64,000 nucleotides of DNA from SAR86 cluster bacterium (GTDB lineage Bacteria; Pseudomonadota; Gammaproteobacteria; Magnimaribacterales; AG-339-G14): the NCBI GenBank assembly GCA_023703675.1, contig CP097974.1:457288-521287 (forward strand). Reading direction: 5' to 3'. Of the stretch, positions 27,457 through 35,455 are shown one piece after another; position 1 is the first letter of the stretch, and every line of letters starts with the position of its first letter. Position numbers and translations under genes: made by a program. The notes under the pieces are model-generated. The model saw nothing but the letters and a program-made list of their open reading frames with translations, did not search any database and had not been told where the DNA came from.

Positions 27457-28226
27457 ATACCAGAGAATTATTAAATTCATTGAACACTCTTTCCTTGAAA
27501 GAGATACGAAGGTTTATGAGAATTTGGCAGCAAACACTAATACCTTCAGTCATAACAACTGTTTTATATTTCATCATCTTTGGAAGTTTTATCGGTTCGA
27601 GAATTGGATTAATGGGAGGCTTTGATTACATGCAATTTATGGCTCCTGGGTTAGTCATGTTGGCTGTAATTACAAATTCTTACAACAATGTTGTGTCATC
27701 ATTTTATGGAGTTAAGTTTCAAAAAAGTATTGAGGAATTACTAATATCTCCTATGCCTACCTATTTGATTCTTTTAGGCTTTGTAATTGGCGGTGTCGTC
27801 AGAGGAATTATTGTTGGCTTATTAGTAATGTTGACGTCATTGTTTTTTACTGAAATTACTATTCAGTATTATTTCATAACTGCATTAGTTGTAATTTTGA
27901 CATCTATTCTCTTTTCTTTGGCAGGGTTGCTGAATGCTATTTACGCAGATAGTTTTGATGATATTACGATCATACCAACTTTTGTTTTAACACCCCTCAT
28001 ATACTTGGGAGGAGTTTTTTATTCTATAAGTCTTCTCACAGAAACTTGGCAAATAATATCTAAGCTAAACCCGCTTTTGTATATGGTTAATGCATTTAGG
28101 TATGGGATGTTAGGTGTTTCTGACATCAATGTTACCTATGCAATTTCAATGATTCTCGTGTTTATTTTAATTTTTTATTTAGTGGCTTTACGTTTATTAA
28201 AAAAAGGTGTTGGTATAAGAAGTTAA
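27453..28226 (+). CDS. ABC-2 type transporter permease (YadH-like)
   Basis: Six-helix inner-membrane permease paired with the ATPase just upstream. Residues 15-30 form the cytoplasmic entry helix ([14 protein letters not shown]), followed by helices and the ABC-2 signature region [16 protein letters not shown]...[17 protein letters not shown], highly typical of YadH. 257 residues. The start overlaps the ATPase stop (ATGA). The tRNA-Ser gene starts 45 nt downstream. Confidence 0.9.
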   Translation: MNTRELLNSLNTLSLKEIRRFMRIWQQTLIPSVITTVLYFIIFGSFIGSRIGLMGGFDYMQFMAPGLVMLAVITNSYNNVVSSFYGVKFQKSIEELLISPMPTYLILLGFVIGGVVRGIIVGLLVMLTSLFFTEITIQYYFITALVVILTSILFSLAGLLNAIYADSFDDITIIPTFVLTPLIYLGGVFYSISLLTETWQIISKLNPLLYMVNAFRYGMLGVSDINVTYAISMILVFILIFYLVALRLLKKGVGIRS

Positions 28227-28271
28227 AAATTTTTTTTAAATATAAAATCTATAAAATAAGTTATTATTTTG

Positions 28272-28361
28272 GGAGAGATGGCAGAGTGGTCGAATGCGCA
28301 CGCTTGGAAAGCGTGTAAGGGGGAAACTCCTTCAAGGGTTCGAATCCCTTTCTCTCCGCCA
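28272..28361 (+). tRNA. tRNA-Ser (GGA)
   Basis: Class II cloverleaf: acceptor GGAGAGA pairs with TCTCTCC, anticodon stem CACGC/GCGTG around loop TTGGAAA with anticodon GGA, a long variable arm (AAGGGGGAAACTCCTT) and T-arm AGGGTTCGAATCCCT. The discriminator is G and CCA is encoded. The acyltransferase ATG follows only 8 nt after the CCA. Confidence 0.97.
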
Positions 28362-28369
28362 ATGACGAT

Positions 28370-29239
28370 ATGGAATATATAGAATCAAAATATTTCAGTT
28401 ACGCAGATCCTGATGATCCTATTGTAAGAAAAATTCTTATCCGCTCCATAGAATATTGTTCGGGTCAGCCAACCATTTATAACCTTTATAGAAAATATCA
28501 AGAAAATCCGTCGAATTGGATAAGTTTTTGGGATGGATGTGTAGATTTATTAAATCTTGACATTGATATCGCGAAGGAAAGCATTAACAACATACCAGAA
28601 GGAGGCCCTACAATTGTTGTTGCTAATCATCCTTTCGGAGTTTTGGATGGAACAGTCTTAAGCTGGCTTGTGAGTCAGAGGAGAGACGACTTTAAATTAC
28701 TGGTTCATTCTTTATTGCTTCGTGCACCAGAGACAAAAAAGTATTTGTTACCAATTGATTTTAGTGGCGATAAAAAAGCGCTTTTAACAAATATTGAGAC
28801 CAGAAAAATTGCAAGAAAACATTTAAGTGATGGCGGTTCAATTATAATTTTTCCATCAGGAGCTGTTTCTACAACCTCAAGAATTCATCAAAGCAAAACT
28901 AAAGCTTTCGATCCTGCCTGGAAGAAATTCACATCTAGATTGATTAAACAAACAGATGCGAAAATTGTGCCAGTATATTTTTTTGGTTCAAATTCAAGCC
29001 TTTTTCAATTCGTTAGTCATTTTAGTCCAATATTAAGAGCATCCTTACTATTTCACGAAATAAAGAGAAGAATCAATACTAAGGTACCTTTTATCGTTGG
29101 CTCTCCTTTTAAGTATTCGGAGTTGAACAAAGACCTTTCGAATGACGAACTAGCTGATTTTTTAAGAACAAAGACCTATTTGCTTAATCCAGAAAATAAA
29201 ATTCCTCCTCCTTTTGGATACGAACCTCCAGATAATTGA
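28370..29239 (+). CDS. Lysophospholipid acyltransferase family protein
   Basis: Glycerolipid acyltransferase-like enzyme expected at the inner membrane. The catalytic block is [12 protein letters not shown], the NHPFG.LDG form (His, five residues, Asp) found in a hemolysin/OlsB-related PlsC subgroup, and FPSGAVSTT is the second conserved block (usually FPEG). [12 protein letters not shown] follows. 289 residues. The start lies 8 nt after the processed end of tRNA-Ser and has no Shine-Dalgarno of its own, because the upstream bases belong to the tRNA acceptor stem. No later in-frame ATG is available near the N-terminus. Confidence 0.82.
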   Translation: MEYIESKYFSYADPDDPIVRKILIRSIEYCSGQPTIYNLYRKYQENPSNWISFWDGCVDLLNLDIDIAKESINNIPEGGPTIVVANHPFGVLDGTVLSWLVSQRRDDFKLLVHSLLLRAPETKKYLLPIDFSGDKKALLTNIETRKIARKHLSDGGSIIIFPSGAVSTTSRIHQSKTKAFDPAWKKFTSRLIKQTDAKIVPVYFFGSNSSLFQFVSHFSPILRASLLFHEIKRRINTKVPFIVGSPFKYSELNKDLSNDELADFLRTKTYLLNPENKIPPPFGYEPPDN

Positions 29240-29290
29240 GGTATACATATACGGTTTTTCTGTGCTAAGTTCTTAAAAGGGAGAATTACA

Positions 29291-29458
29291 TTGCTAGTTT
29301 TAAGTAGAAAAGAAACACAGTCTTTAATAATAGGTGAAAATATAAAAGTTACAGTTTTGGAAGTGAAGGGTTCGCAAGTAAGACTAGGAATTACTGCTCC
29401 GGAATCCATCAGCGTAAATAGAGAAGAAATTCATTATAAAGCTGAGCAAAAACTGTAA
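29291..29458 (+). CDS. csrA: Carbon storage regulator CsrA
   Basis: Post-transcriptional regulator that binds GGA motifs in mRNA leaders. Translating from TTG at 29291 gives 55 residues: MLVLSRKETQSLIIGENIKV, then TVLEVKGSQVRLGITAPESI and SVNREEIHYKAEQKL. This matches CsrA including the conserved Arg of VNREEI. A strong Shine-Dalgarno AGGGAG (29278-29283) lies 7 nt upstream and itself contains a GGA, so autoregulation is plausible (inference). The tRNA-Arg(ACG) gene follows after 12 nt, as near csrA in E. coli. The protein is slightly shorter than E. coli CsrA (61). Confidence 0.95.
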   Translation: MLVLSRKETQSLIIGENIKVTVLEVKGSQVRLGITAPESISVNREEIHYKAEQKL

Positions 29459-29470
29459 AATAAAGTCGTT

Positions 29471-29547
29471 GCGCCCGTAGCTCAGCTGGATAGAGCACGT
29501 GGCTACGAACTACGGTGTCGGAGGTTCGAATCCTTCCGGGCGCGCCA
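29471..29547 (+). tRNA. tRNA-Arg (ACG)
   Basis: Acceptor GCGCCCG pairs with CGGGCGC, D-arm GCTC/GAGC, anticodon loop CTACGAA (anticodon ACG, read as ICG after deamination), T-arm GGAGGTTCGAATCCTTC, discriminator G and encoded CCA. It lies 12 nt after csrA and 27 nt before the P450 start. Confidence 0.97.
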
Positions 29548-29574
29548 GTATTAATTATTAATTTTTAGAAAAAA

Positions 29575-30948
29575 ATGGGATTGGAATTAAATAGCGATAA
29601 ACAGCCTTACGTAAAAATAGCTGCACCTAAATTTAAGAAAGCCTATGAATTTAATAGGGAGTTTGATTTAACTGATCTGATACTTTTTACAAAAGGCCAA
29701 CCATACAATCATTTTAAAGATTTAAGGGAAAATGCTCCTGTTTATTTTCACGAAACAGGTCCTGAAGACAGCGAGCCAGGCTTTTGGGTTCTTACCAGTT
29801 ACAAAGACATTGAACACGTGTCAAAAAATCAACAGACTTTTTCTTCTCAATTAGCTGGGGGCACTTCCTTAACTCATGGCTTTGAGCCTCCTGAAAATGA
29901 TTTACTCTACAGATCTACCATGGATCACATGTTGAGCCTTGATGGCATGCTGCATTTAAACATTAGAAATCCTCATATGTCGTTCTTCAATCCTAAATAC
30001 GTAGAAAACTTAAAGAAAAAAGTGGCGCTCAAGGTCGATCAATTATTAGACGAAATAGCTCCCTTAGGCAAATGTAATCTAGTTGATTCAGTGTCCGCTG
30101 AGTTACCTTTATTTACGCTATGCGAAATGCTTGGAGTTCCAGAAAGTGATAGACCAAAAATAATAGAGTGGATGAAACTTTTAGAAATGGCTCAATTACT
30201 AGCAGCAACTCAACAGATGCAAAATCGTGGCGAAGAATTTTCTGAAGAACAAAAGGCTCATGCTCCCGATCCGGCTTTAATCGAAGCGTTTAATAATATG
30301 GTTCAAGAAATGTTCGATTATGGCAGATCGATATTAATGTCTCGAAGAAAACATCCAAAAGAAGATTTATTGTCAGTCATAGCTAATCTAGAAGTTGAAG
30401 GAGAAAAACTACCTGGAGAATATTTAGATGGTTCTTGGCTCTTAATTATATTTGCGGGTAATGATACGACTAGAAATTCAATTAGTGGCACAATGAACTT
30501 ACTCTCAGAAAATCCAGCTCAAAAGGAGCTAGTGATGAACAATAAAGATTTATTGCCAAACATGGTCCATGAATCCATAAGAATGGTCTCTCCAGTCATA
30601 TATATGAGACGTACCACGAAAGAGGAGGTGCAAATAAGAGATCAAATAATTGGCCCAAATGAAAAAGTGACCTTATGGTATGGCGCCGCCAACAGGGATC
30701 CAGAAATTTTTGAAAATCCTGATATTTATGACATTACTCGAGAGAATGCAAAAAAACATTTAGCCTTTGGTTATGGCAGACATCTTTGTTTAGGGAAGCA
30801 TGTAGCCAATATGCAACTAGAAGTTGTGTATCAAAAGATTTTTGAAAGATTTCCTGACATGGTCCAAGACGGAGAAATGGTTTTAACTCCCAATAACTTT
30901 GTTAACGCCATTCAAGAAATGCCTGTAAAATTCACTCCACAAAAATAG
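29575..30948 (+). CDS. Cytochrome P450
   Basis: Soluble bacterial haem monooxygenase. I-helix motif FAGNDTTRNSISG, K-helix ESIR, and the haem loop HLAFGYGRHLCLGKHVA with the Cys thiolate ligand are intact. The AGNDTTRN form resembles CYP125/CYP142-like enzymes that hydroxylate steroid or terpene side chains; that is suggestive only. 457 residues with no membrane anchor. No ferredoxin or reductase gene is adjacent. The TAG stop (30946-30948) overlaps the first two bases of mature tRNA-Val, so message and tRNA must come from one transcript competing for processing. Confidence 0.93.
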   Translation: MGLELNSDKQPYVKIAAPKFKKAYEFNREFDLTDLILFTKGQPYNHFKDLRENAPVYFHETGPEDSEPGFWVLTSYKDIEHVSKNQQTFSSQLAGGTSLTHGFEPPENDLLYRSTMDHMLSLDGMLHLNIRNPHMSFFNPKYVENLKKKVALKVDQLLDEIAPLGKCNLVDSVSAELPLFTLCEMLGVPESDRPKIIEWMKLLEMAQLLAATQQMQNRGEEFSEEQKAHAPDPALIEAFNNMVQEMFDYGRSILMSRRKHPKEDLLSVIANLEVEGEKLPGEYLDGSWLLIIFAGNDTTRNSISGTMNLLSENPAQKELVMNNKDLLPNMVHESIRMVSPVIYMRRTTKEEVQIRDQIIGPNEKVTLWYGAANRDPEIFENPDIYDITRENAKKHLAFGYGRHLCLGKHVANMQLEVVYQKIFERFPDMVQDGEMVLTPNNFVNAIQEMPVKFTPQK

Positions 30949-31023
30949 ACACGTAGCTCAGTTGGTTAGAGTATCACCTTGACATGGTGGGGGTCCCCGG
31001 TTCGAGTCCGGGCGTGTCTACCA
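30947..31023 (+). tRNA. tRNA-Val (GAC)
   Basis: Acceptor AGACACG pairs with CGTGTCT (A1-U72), then T8-A9, D-arm GCTC/GAGT, anticodon loop TTGACAT with anticodon GAC, T-arm CCCGGTTCGAGTCCGGG, discriminator A, encoded CCA. The mature 5' end falls on the second base of the P450 stop codon. The restriction-modification-like cassette lies immediately downstream. Confidence 0.96.
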
Positions 31024-31046
31024 AGTTTCTTAGGTAAAATTCTTGA

Positions 31047-31301
31047 ATTAAATATTTTAAATTTTGTGAAATCTTTGATTTAATTTTTGCATTCATCTGT
31101 GATTACTTACTCACAAGCATTAACACAAAAACTCATTATTACTGCTTTATTATTGGCACTATCGGCTTAATTCCAAAAGTTCATTATTTATTTTTTGCAG
31201 AACTGTGGTGGTTATTAGCTTTCATGCAAATCTGGGCTTACAGCAAATACATTAGAATAGTAAATAATTATAGAATATACAAAAAGACTAAAGTTGTCTG
31301 A
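31047..31301 (+). pseudogene. Possible remnant of a membrane-protein gene
   Basis: The 283-bp gap between tRNA-Val and the convergent nuclease gene contains one frame open for 84 codons (31047-31301) without an ATG, GTG or TTG in its first two thirds; the first internal ATG is at about residue 58. The conceptual product is hydrophobic and aromatic (CFIIGTIGLIPKVHYLFFAE, LWWLLAFMQIWAYSKYIRIV) with a basic tail, like the end of a small membrane protein. It could be a 5'-truncated relic, or chance in AT-rich DNA. I do not recognise the family. Confidence 0.25.
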
Positions 31302-31306
31302 AAGCT

Positions 31307-32566
31307 TTATTGATTTTTTCCGGTGTAATTAATGTGAATCCAGCCCTTTTTTATAGCTTCCACCGCAGCATCATTTATATATCTTCTCTCAAGAGTATTG
31401 AGATCTTTTTGCGTGATATTAGAAACCGTTTCTAGAATTTCTTTTTTAAAAATTTTAATTCCAAATACTTCTTTGTAATGATAAATGATAAGAGAAGATC
31501 CATGGTATGTACTCGGCGACGGTCCTGTGCAATCTGAGTCCTGGCCGACATAAATAAAATTTTTACTTTCAACCTTAAAAGTTACTTGATAAATTTCAGC
31601 TTGGCTAACAATATCAGTAGCCTTTCTGCCCTTACCATTTCTTTTACCAGGTTTGAAATCTCCTTTACTCTTAAGTGGCGAAAAGCCTTTTTTTCTTTTA
31701 ACTGGAGATAAAGTAATTGTCGATTGAGAATTCCCTGCATTAATTAAGATATCTTGTATTAATTTTTTTCCTTCACCAGTGAGCTCATAAGAATCAACAT
31801 GTTTTATATAAGGCACTCTTTCAACTAATCCTAACCCTTCTAAAAATATTCCCACGTGACCAACTGATTTTGTATCTTTAATCTTATTATCGTAATCAAA
31901 GAATTTTTTCCTAGATTTTTCGACCATAATCATGTCTTTGTTAGTACGAAATTTTTTTTGAGCAGGTCTATCTTCTTTGCTTGTTATATATAGTTCGCCA
32001 TGAAGGGATGCATTTAAAGCACAATAAAAAGCCTTCAGAAGAAATTTTTTTTCAACACCAGTATCCAATGAAATCTTAGAAAATTGAAGGTTCTTTATGT
32101 AATCTGTGTAGTAATTTCTTACATAATTAGGCAACAAGGGGTTGTCTCTTTTATTCCAATCATTGAGTTTTTGATTAGTTTCATTTGATGTGTAATTTTT
32201 TAAGTAATCTGACTTAATCTTCTTAAGTAAATTCTTTCCTGATTTTGTAAGTGAAATCTCTGTTCGACTAGAAGCATGCTCGGCTAGGCCAAAATTTGTT
32301 AAATATCTATAGACTTGTGCCCAACCAGAACTTTCCTGGTATCTATTTATCCTCTTACCATTCCTGTATCTTACTTTGCCATATTTATTAAATGCTTTTA
32401 TAGCGTCATCTTTGGTAACTGTGTATTTATTATGAGATATAAATACACCAAAAGCCCACATAATTGCTGCGTAGTTTCTATATATTTTTGTTCCACCAAG
32501 AAAAAATTCTTCTCCAGAGGTTTTATTTCTAATGTTCAAAACATAATTATCAAACTGCTTACTCAT
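31307..32566 (-). CDS. Putative GIY-YIG restriction endonuclease with N-terminal winged-helix-like domains
   Basis: The last ~100 residues read as a GIY-YIG nuclease: IYQVTF, FIYVGQDSD, YHGSSLIIYHYKEVFGIKIF then KKEIL, LERRYI (catalytic Glu) and HINYTG (Asn). This layout is like phage Seg-type nucleases; the usual catalytic Arg is not obvious. The first ~280 residues contain two segments ending in short beta-type motifs (FGLAEHASSRTEISLTKSGK and LGLVERVPYIKHVDSYELTG) that look like repeated winged-helix domains, followed by a basic linker. Divergent from two cytosine methyltransferases 70 bp away, it is probably their cognate nuclease (inference). 419 residues, no full-length family recognised. 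Confidence 0.65.
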   Translation of the reverse strand: MSKQFDNYVLNIRNKTSGEEFFLGGTKIYRNYAAIMWAFGVFISHNKYTVTKDDAIKAFNKYGKVRYRNGKRINRYQESSGWAQVYRYLTNFGLAEHASSRTEISLTKSGKNLLKKIKSDYLKNYTSNETNQKLNDWNKRDNPLLPNYVRNYYTDYIKNLQFSKISLDTGVEKKFLLKAFYCALNASLHGELYITSKEDRPAQKKFRTNKDMIMVEKSRKKFFDYDNKIKDTKSVGHVGIFLEGLGLVERVPYIKHVDSYELTGEGKKLIQDILINAGNSQSTITLSPVKRKKGFSPLKSKGDFKPGKRNGKGRKATDIVSQAEIYQVTFKVESKNFIYVGQDSDCTGPSPSTYHGSSLIIYHYKEVFGIKIFKKEILETVSNITQKDLNTLERRYINDAAVEAIKKGWIHINYTGKNQ

Positions 32567-32597
32567 TTTTATTTAGCTTATGCTATTTAATGTTTTA

Positions 32598-32611
32598 ATT
32601 ATAACTATAAT
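32598..32611. promoter_or_regulatory. Palindromic divergent -10 element between nuclease and methyltransferase genes
   Basis: ATTATA-AC-TATAAT is a 14-bp palindrome in the 69-bp space between the divergent nuclease and methyltransferase genes. Read on either strand it gives a perfect TATAAT, so one element may serve as the -10 box of both promoters or be an operator. The -35 regions are weak on both sides. No separate controller (C) protein gene is present. Confidence 0.35.
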
Positions 32612-32635
32612 GAGTTTTAAAAAATCTATTTATTA

Positions 32636-33712
32636 ATGAGAGTGCTAGACCTTTTTTGCGGTTGCGGTGGGCTAAGTGATGGTTTTAAACAAGCCGGTTT
32701 TGAAATTGATACAGGTATAGATATTGATGAAGATTCTGTTGCTACATTTAGAAGAAATTTCTCAAATTCAGAAGCAATTTGTAGAGACATTACAAATTTT
32801 TCAAAAAAAGAAATAAAAAAAAATTTCGCAAATAGAAATATCGATGTTTTAGTAGGTGGTCCACCATGTCAAGGTTTCTCTAGTGCAAATAGATGGGATA
32901 AAGAAAAAAATGACCCTAGAAATAAATTGTTCCTTGAGTATTTTAATTTTATCGACGCTTTGAAGCCTAAAGTTGTTCTTATAGAGAATGTCAGAGGTAT
33001 TTTGACAATGAACAATGGTTATACAAAAAATAAGATCATTGGTCTATTTAAAGACTCAGGTTACAAGCTAACTCATGCAGCCACACTTAATTCAGCTGAC
33101 TTTGGTGTGCCCCAGAATAGAATAAGAGCTTTTTTTATTGCAGTTCAAGAAAAAAATTTTGATAAGAAAATTGATATCTTTAACTCATCTCAAATTAAAG
33201 GATTAAATGTAAAGGATGCTTTAGGAGAACTTTACATACTAGAGAAAAAAGTACTGAAAGAAGACTTTTATATTTTAAAAAATAGTCCTGACACATCCTA
33301 TAGGCGATATTTAAGATCCAGACATAATAAAATATATAATCATGAAGTGAAGTATCCTGCTGAAGTTACTCAAAAAAAAATAAGTTATGTACCACAAGGG
33401 GGAAACTGGAGAGATATTCCTAATCATATTTTAAAAAGTAATAGAACTAATAGACATTCGTCAGCCTATAGACGCTTAAATGAGGAAAATCAATCTGTAA
33501 CTATTGATACAGGAAATTCTCATAGCAATTACTTTCATCCTAAATTCAATCGAATACCTAGTGTAAGAGAAGCAGCAAGAATTCAATCTTTTAAGGACAA
33601 TTTTATTTTTTATGGCACCAGAGGAAGTCAATATCGCCAAGTAGGTAATGCAGTGCCTCCGCTATTGGCCAAAGGCATTGCCAAGGCCATAAAGAAGGAG
33701 TACTTCGATTGA
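32636..33712 (+). CDS. DNA (cytosine-5-)-methyltransferase, first of tandem pair
   Basis: Transfers methyl from SAM to C5 of cytosine in a specific DNA site. Motif I VLDLFCGCGGLSDGF, motif IV GGPPCQGFSSA with the catalytic Cys, motif VI ENVRG, motif VIII region near NRIRAF and motif X YRQVGNAVPPLLAKGIA are present. The target-recognition region between about 235 and 300 differs from that of the next gene. 358 residues. TGA overlaps the TTG start of the second methyltransferase (TTGA). Confidence 0.93.
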   Translation: MRVLDLFCGCGGLSDGFKQAGFEIDTGIDIDEDSVATFRRNFSNSEAICRDITNFSKKEIKKNFANRNIDVLVGGPPCQGFSSANRWDKEKNDPRNKLFLEYFNFIDALKPKVVLIENVRGILTMNNGYTKNKIIGLFKDSGYKLTHAATLNSADFGVPQNRIRAFFIAVQEKNFDKKIDIFNSSQIKGLNVKDALGELYILEKKVLKEDFYILKNSPDTSYRRYLRSRHNKIYNHEVKYPAEVTQKKISYVPQGGNWRDIPNHILKSNRTNRHSSAYRRLNEENQSVTIDTGNSHSNYFHPKFNRIPSVREAARIQSFKDNFIFYGTRGSQYRQVGNAVPPLLAKGIAKAIKKEYFD

Positions 33713-34752
33713 AAATAATTGATCTATTTTGTGGAGCTGGAGGTCTTAGTTTGGGTTTTGAGCAGAGTGGGTTCCAGGTAGTTAGAGCAATTGATAATTG
33801 TAAATCATCAATTGAAACGTTTAATGAAAATCATCCTGAAAAGCCTGGAAAGTGTATGGAAGTCTCTGAATTTAATAAAAAAGAGCTTTCAAAGATCCTT
33901 TCTCAGGAAAAAATTACAGGAGTTATAGGCGGCCCACCTTGTCAAGGTTTTAGTTCCGCTAGACTTTCTGACTTCAAGAATGAAGCTATAAAGCTTAATG
34001 AGAAAAGGAACAAACTTTATATTGATTTCTTCAATTGCGTGAAAAAATCTAAACCAAAGTTTTTCCTCATCGAGAATGTTAAAGGTATGGCCAAGCTGAA
34101 TGACGGAGCTTTCTTGAAAGATATTGAGCAAAGATTTGGCAAGTTGGGTTACTTTATTTATCCATCTATTCTCAATGCATCAGAATATGGAGTTCCACAA
34201 CGGAGAGAGAGAGTTTTTATAGTTGGTATGACCAAAGAAGGTTTTCTTTTTCCTCAAAAAGACTTTGAACAGATTTCCTCCTCTGACGCAATAAGTGATT
34301 TGCCTTCAAAACCCAAGGACAAAGTTCTAGCTAAATTTAGATCCAACCCAAAGAATGATTACCAGAAAAGACTTAGGGGCAACGTAACTCATGCATATAA
34401 TCATCAAATAACAAATCACACCAATCAAACAATTAATATAATTTCACAAGTTCCCGACGGTGGAAATATTAAATCTTTGCCAGAAAAATACTGGAAAGTA
34501 AGAAAATTTAATAAAGCCTTTCAAAGGATGAATAGCAAAGAACCGTCTCTAACCATTGATACTGGTCATAGAAACTATTTTCATTTTAGGGAAAATAGAA
34601 TTCCTACAGTGAGAGAGTGTGCCAGATTACAATCCTTTCCAGATAATTTTAAATTTTTAGGAAATAAATCTGAGCAATATAGGCAAGTTGGTAATGCTGT
34701 GCCTCCAATTCTTTCCTTTAGAATTGCAAGCGAAATAAAAAAAGCTCTCTGA
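33709..34752 (+). CDS. DNA (cytosine-5-)-methyltransferase, second of tandem pair
   Basis: Paralogue of the preceding enzyme with intact motifs: IIDLFCGAGGLSLGFEQ, GGPPCQGFSSA, ENVKG, QRRERVF and YRQVGNAVPPILSF. Both proteins share a GGN..(S/D).P block before a variable recognition stretch (KYWKVRKFNKAFQRMN here, ILKSNRTNRHSSAYRRLN in the first). Two methyltransferases with different recognition regions usually protect the two strands of an asymmetric site. 347 residues, TTG start, translationally coupled. Confidence 0.92.
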   Translation: MKIIDLFCGAGGLSLGFEQSGFQVVRAIDNCKSSIETFNENHPEKPGKCMEVSEFNKKELSKILSQEKITGVIGGPPCQGFSSARLSDFKNEAIKLNEKRNKLYIDFFNCVKKSKPKFFLIENVKGMAKLNDGAFLKDIEQRFGKLGYFIYPSILNASEYGVPQRRERVFIVGMTKEGFLFPQKDFEQISSSDAISDLPSKPKDKVLAKFRSNPKNDYQKRLRGNVTHAYNHQITNHTNQTINIISQVPDGGNIKSLPEKYWKVRKFNKAFQRMNSKEPSLTIDTGHRNYFHFRENRIPTVRECARLQSFPDNFKFLGNKSEQYRQVGNAVPPILSFRIASEIKKAL

Positions 34753-34905
34753 AAGAAAAATAGTAAGATATAGCTTAAATTGTCTTTTACTTTATTAAAA
34801 AAATCTTGAATTTAGCAAAAAATGTTTCAAAGCCCCATCTCGACTCTGAGTCCATCAATCGTTTTAGAATTATCTTATAAGACAAATAACAGATATCATA
34901 ATTAT

Positions 34906-35421
34906 ATGAATAAATTGCTCGAATCTTTCCTTCGTTCCGATCATGCTGGCGAAGTGGGTGCCGTTTACATCTATAAAGGAATTTTAACCATTGCAAAAGA
35001 TCCCGAGTTATTAGAATTTTCAAAAAGGCATCTTAGTACTGAACAAGAACATTTAAGAAAAATAGAAGAAGTTTTACCTAAAGCTAAGAGAAGTAAGCTC
35101 GTTTTTCTCTGGAAAATTGCCGGTTATCTTTTAGGATTTCTTCCTGCTTTATTTGGACCCAAGATAGTTTTCGCCACAATTGAAGCCGTTGAGTCTTTTG
35201 TTGAAGATCATTATGAAGAACAGCTAATTTATTTAAGATCTCAGAGCGATCCCAATGAGCCTTTAATCAATCTCTTACAATCTTGTCAGGACGATGAAAT
35301 TGAACACAAAATTGAGTCCGGTCATAAAAAAAACCTTTCTGCAGGCTTTTTTCTCAGCCTTTGGGTAAAGCTTGTTGGTGGAGGTTCGGCTTTTGCGGTG
35401 AGAGTTGCCAAAGTAATTTAA
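34906..35421 (+). CDS. coq7: Demethoxyubiquinone hydroxylase (COQ7 family)
   Basis: Diiron monooxygenase for a late hydroxylation in ubiquinone biosynthesis. Ligand motifs are visible: RSDHAGEVGAVYIYKG (Glu), TEQEHLRKIEE (ExxH), EAVESFVEDHYEEQ (ExxxxxExH-like) and DDEIEHKIESGH (ExxH). The sequence LWKIAGYLLGFLPALFGPK resembles the short alphaproteobacterial/mitochondrial type of about 170-180 residues. The frame is open from ATG 34822, which would add 28 poorly conserved-looking residues; ATG 34906 gives 171 residues and fits the family, so I use it. No Shine-Dalgarno decides between them. Confidence 0.87.
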   Translation: MNKLLESFLRSDHAGEVGAVYIYKGILTIAKDPELLEFSKRHLSTEQEHLRKIEEVLPKAKRSKLVFLWKIAGYLLGFLPALFGPKIVFATIEAVESFVEDHYEEQLIYLRSQSDPNEPLINLLQSCQDDEIEHKIESGHKKNLSAGFFLSLWVKLVGGGSAFAVRVAKVI

Positions 35422-35427
35422 TTTTAG

Positions 35428-35455
35428 TTGCATTTTTTGGATGTGATAATATACT
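35428..35455 (+). promoter_or_regulatory. umuDC promoter (TTGCAT / TATACT)
   Basis: TTGCAT at 35428-35433 and TATACT at 35450-35455, separated by 16 bp, lie 34 nt upstream of the umuD start. The -10 box overlaps the LexA operator, the expected arrangement for repression. Confidence 0.6.

Noticed and set aside
31038-34811. Short direct repeat TCTTGAATT near both ends of the restriction-modification-like cassette (about 31041 and 34803), as a possible att site
   Set aside because: Nine AT-rich bases, not part of the tRNA-Val 3' end, and no integrase gene; chance is sufficient.
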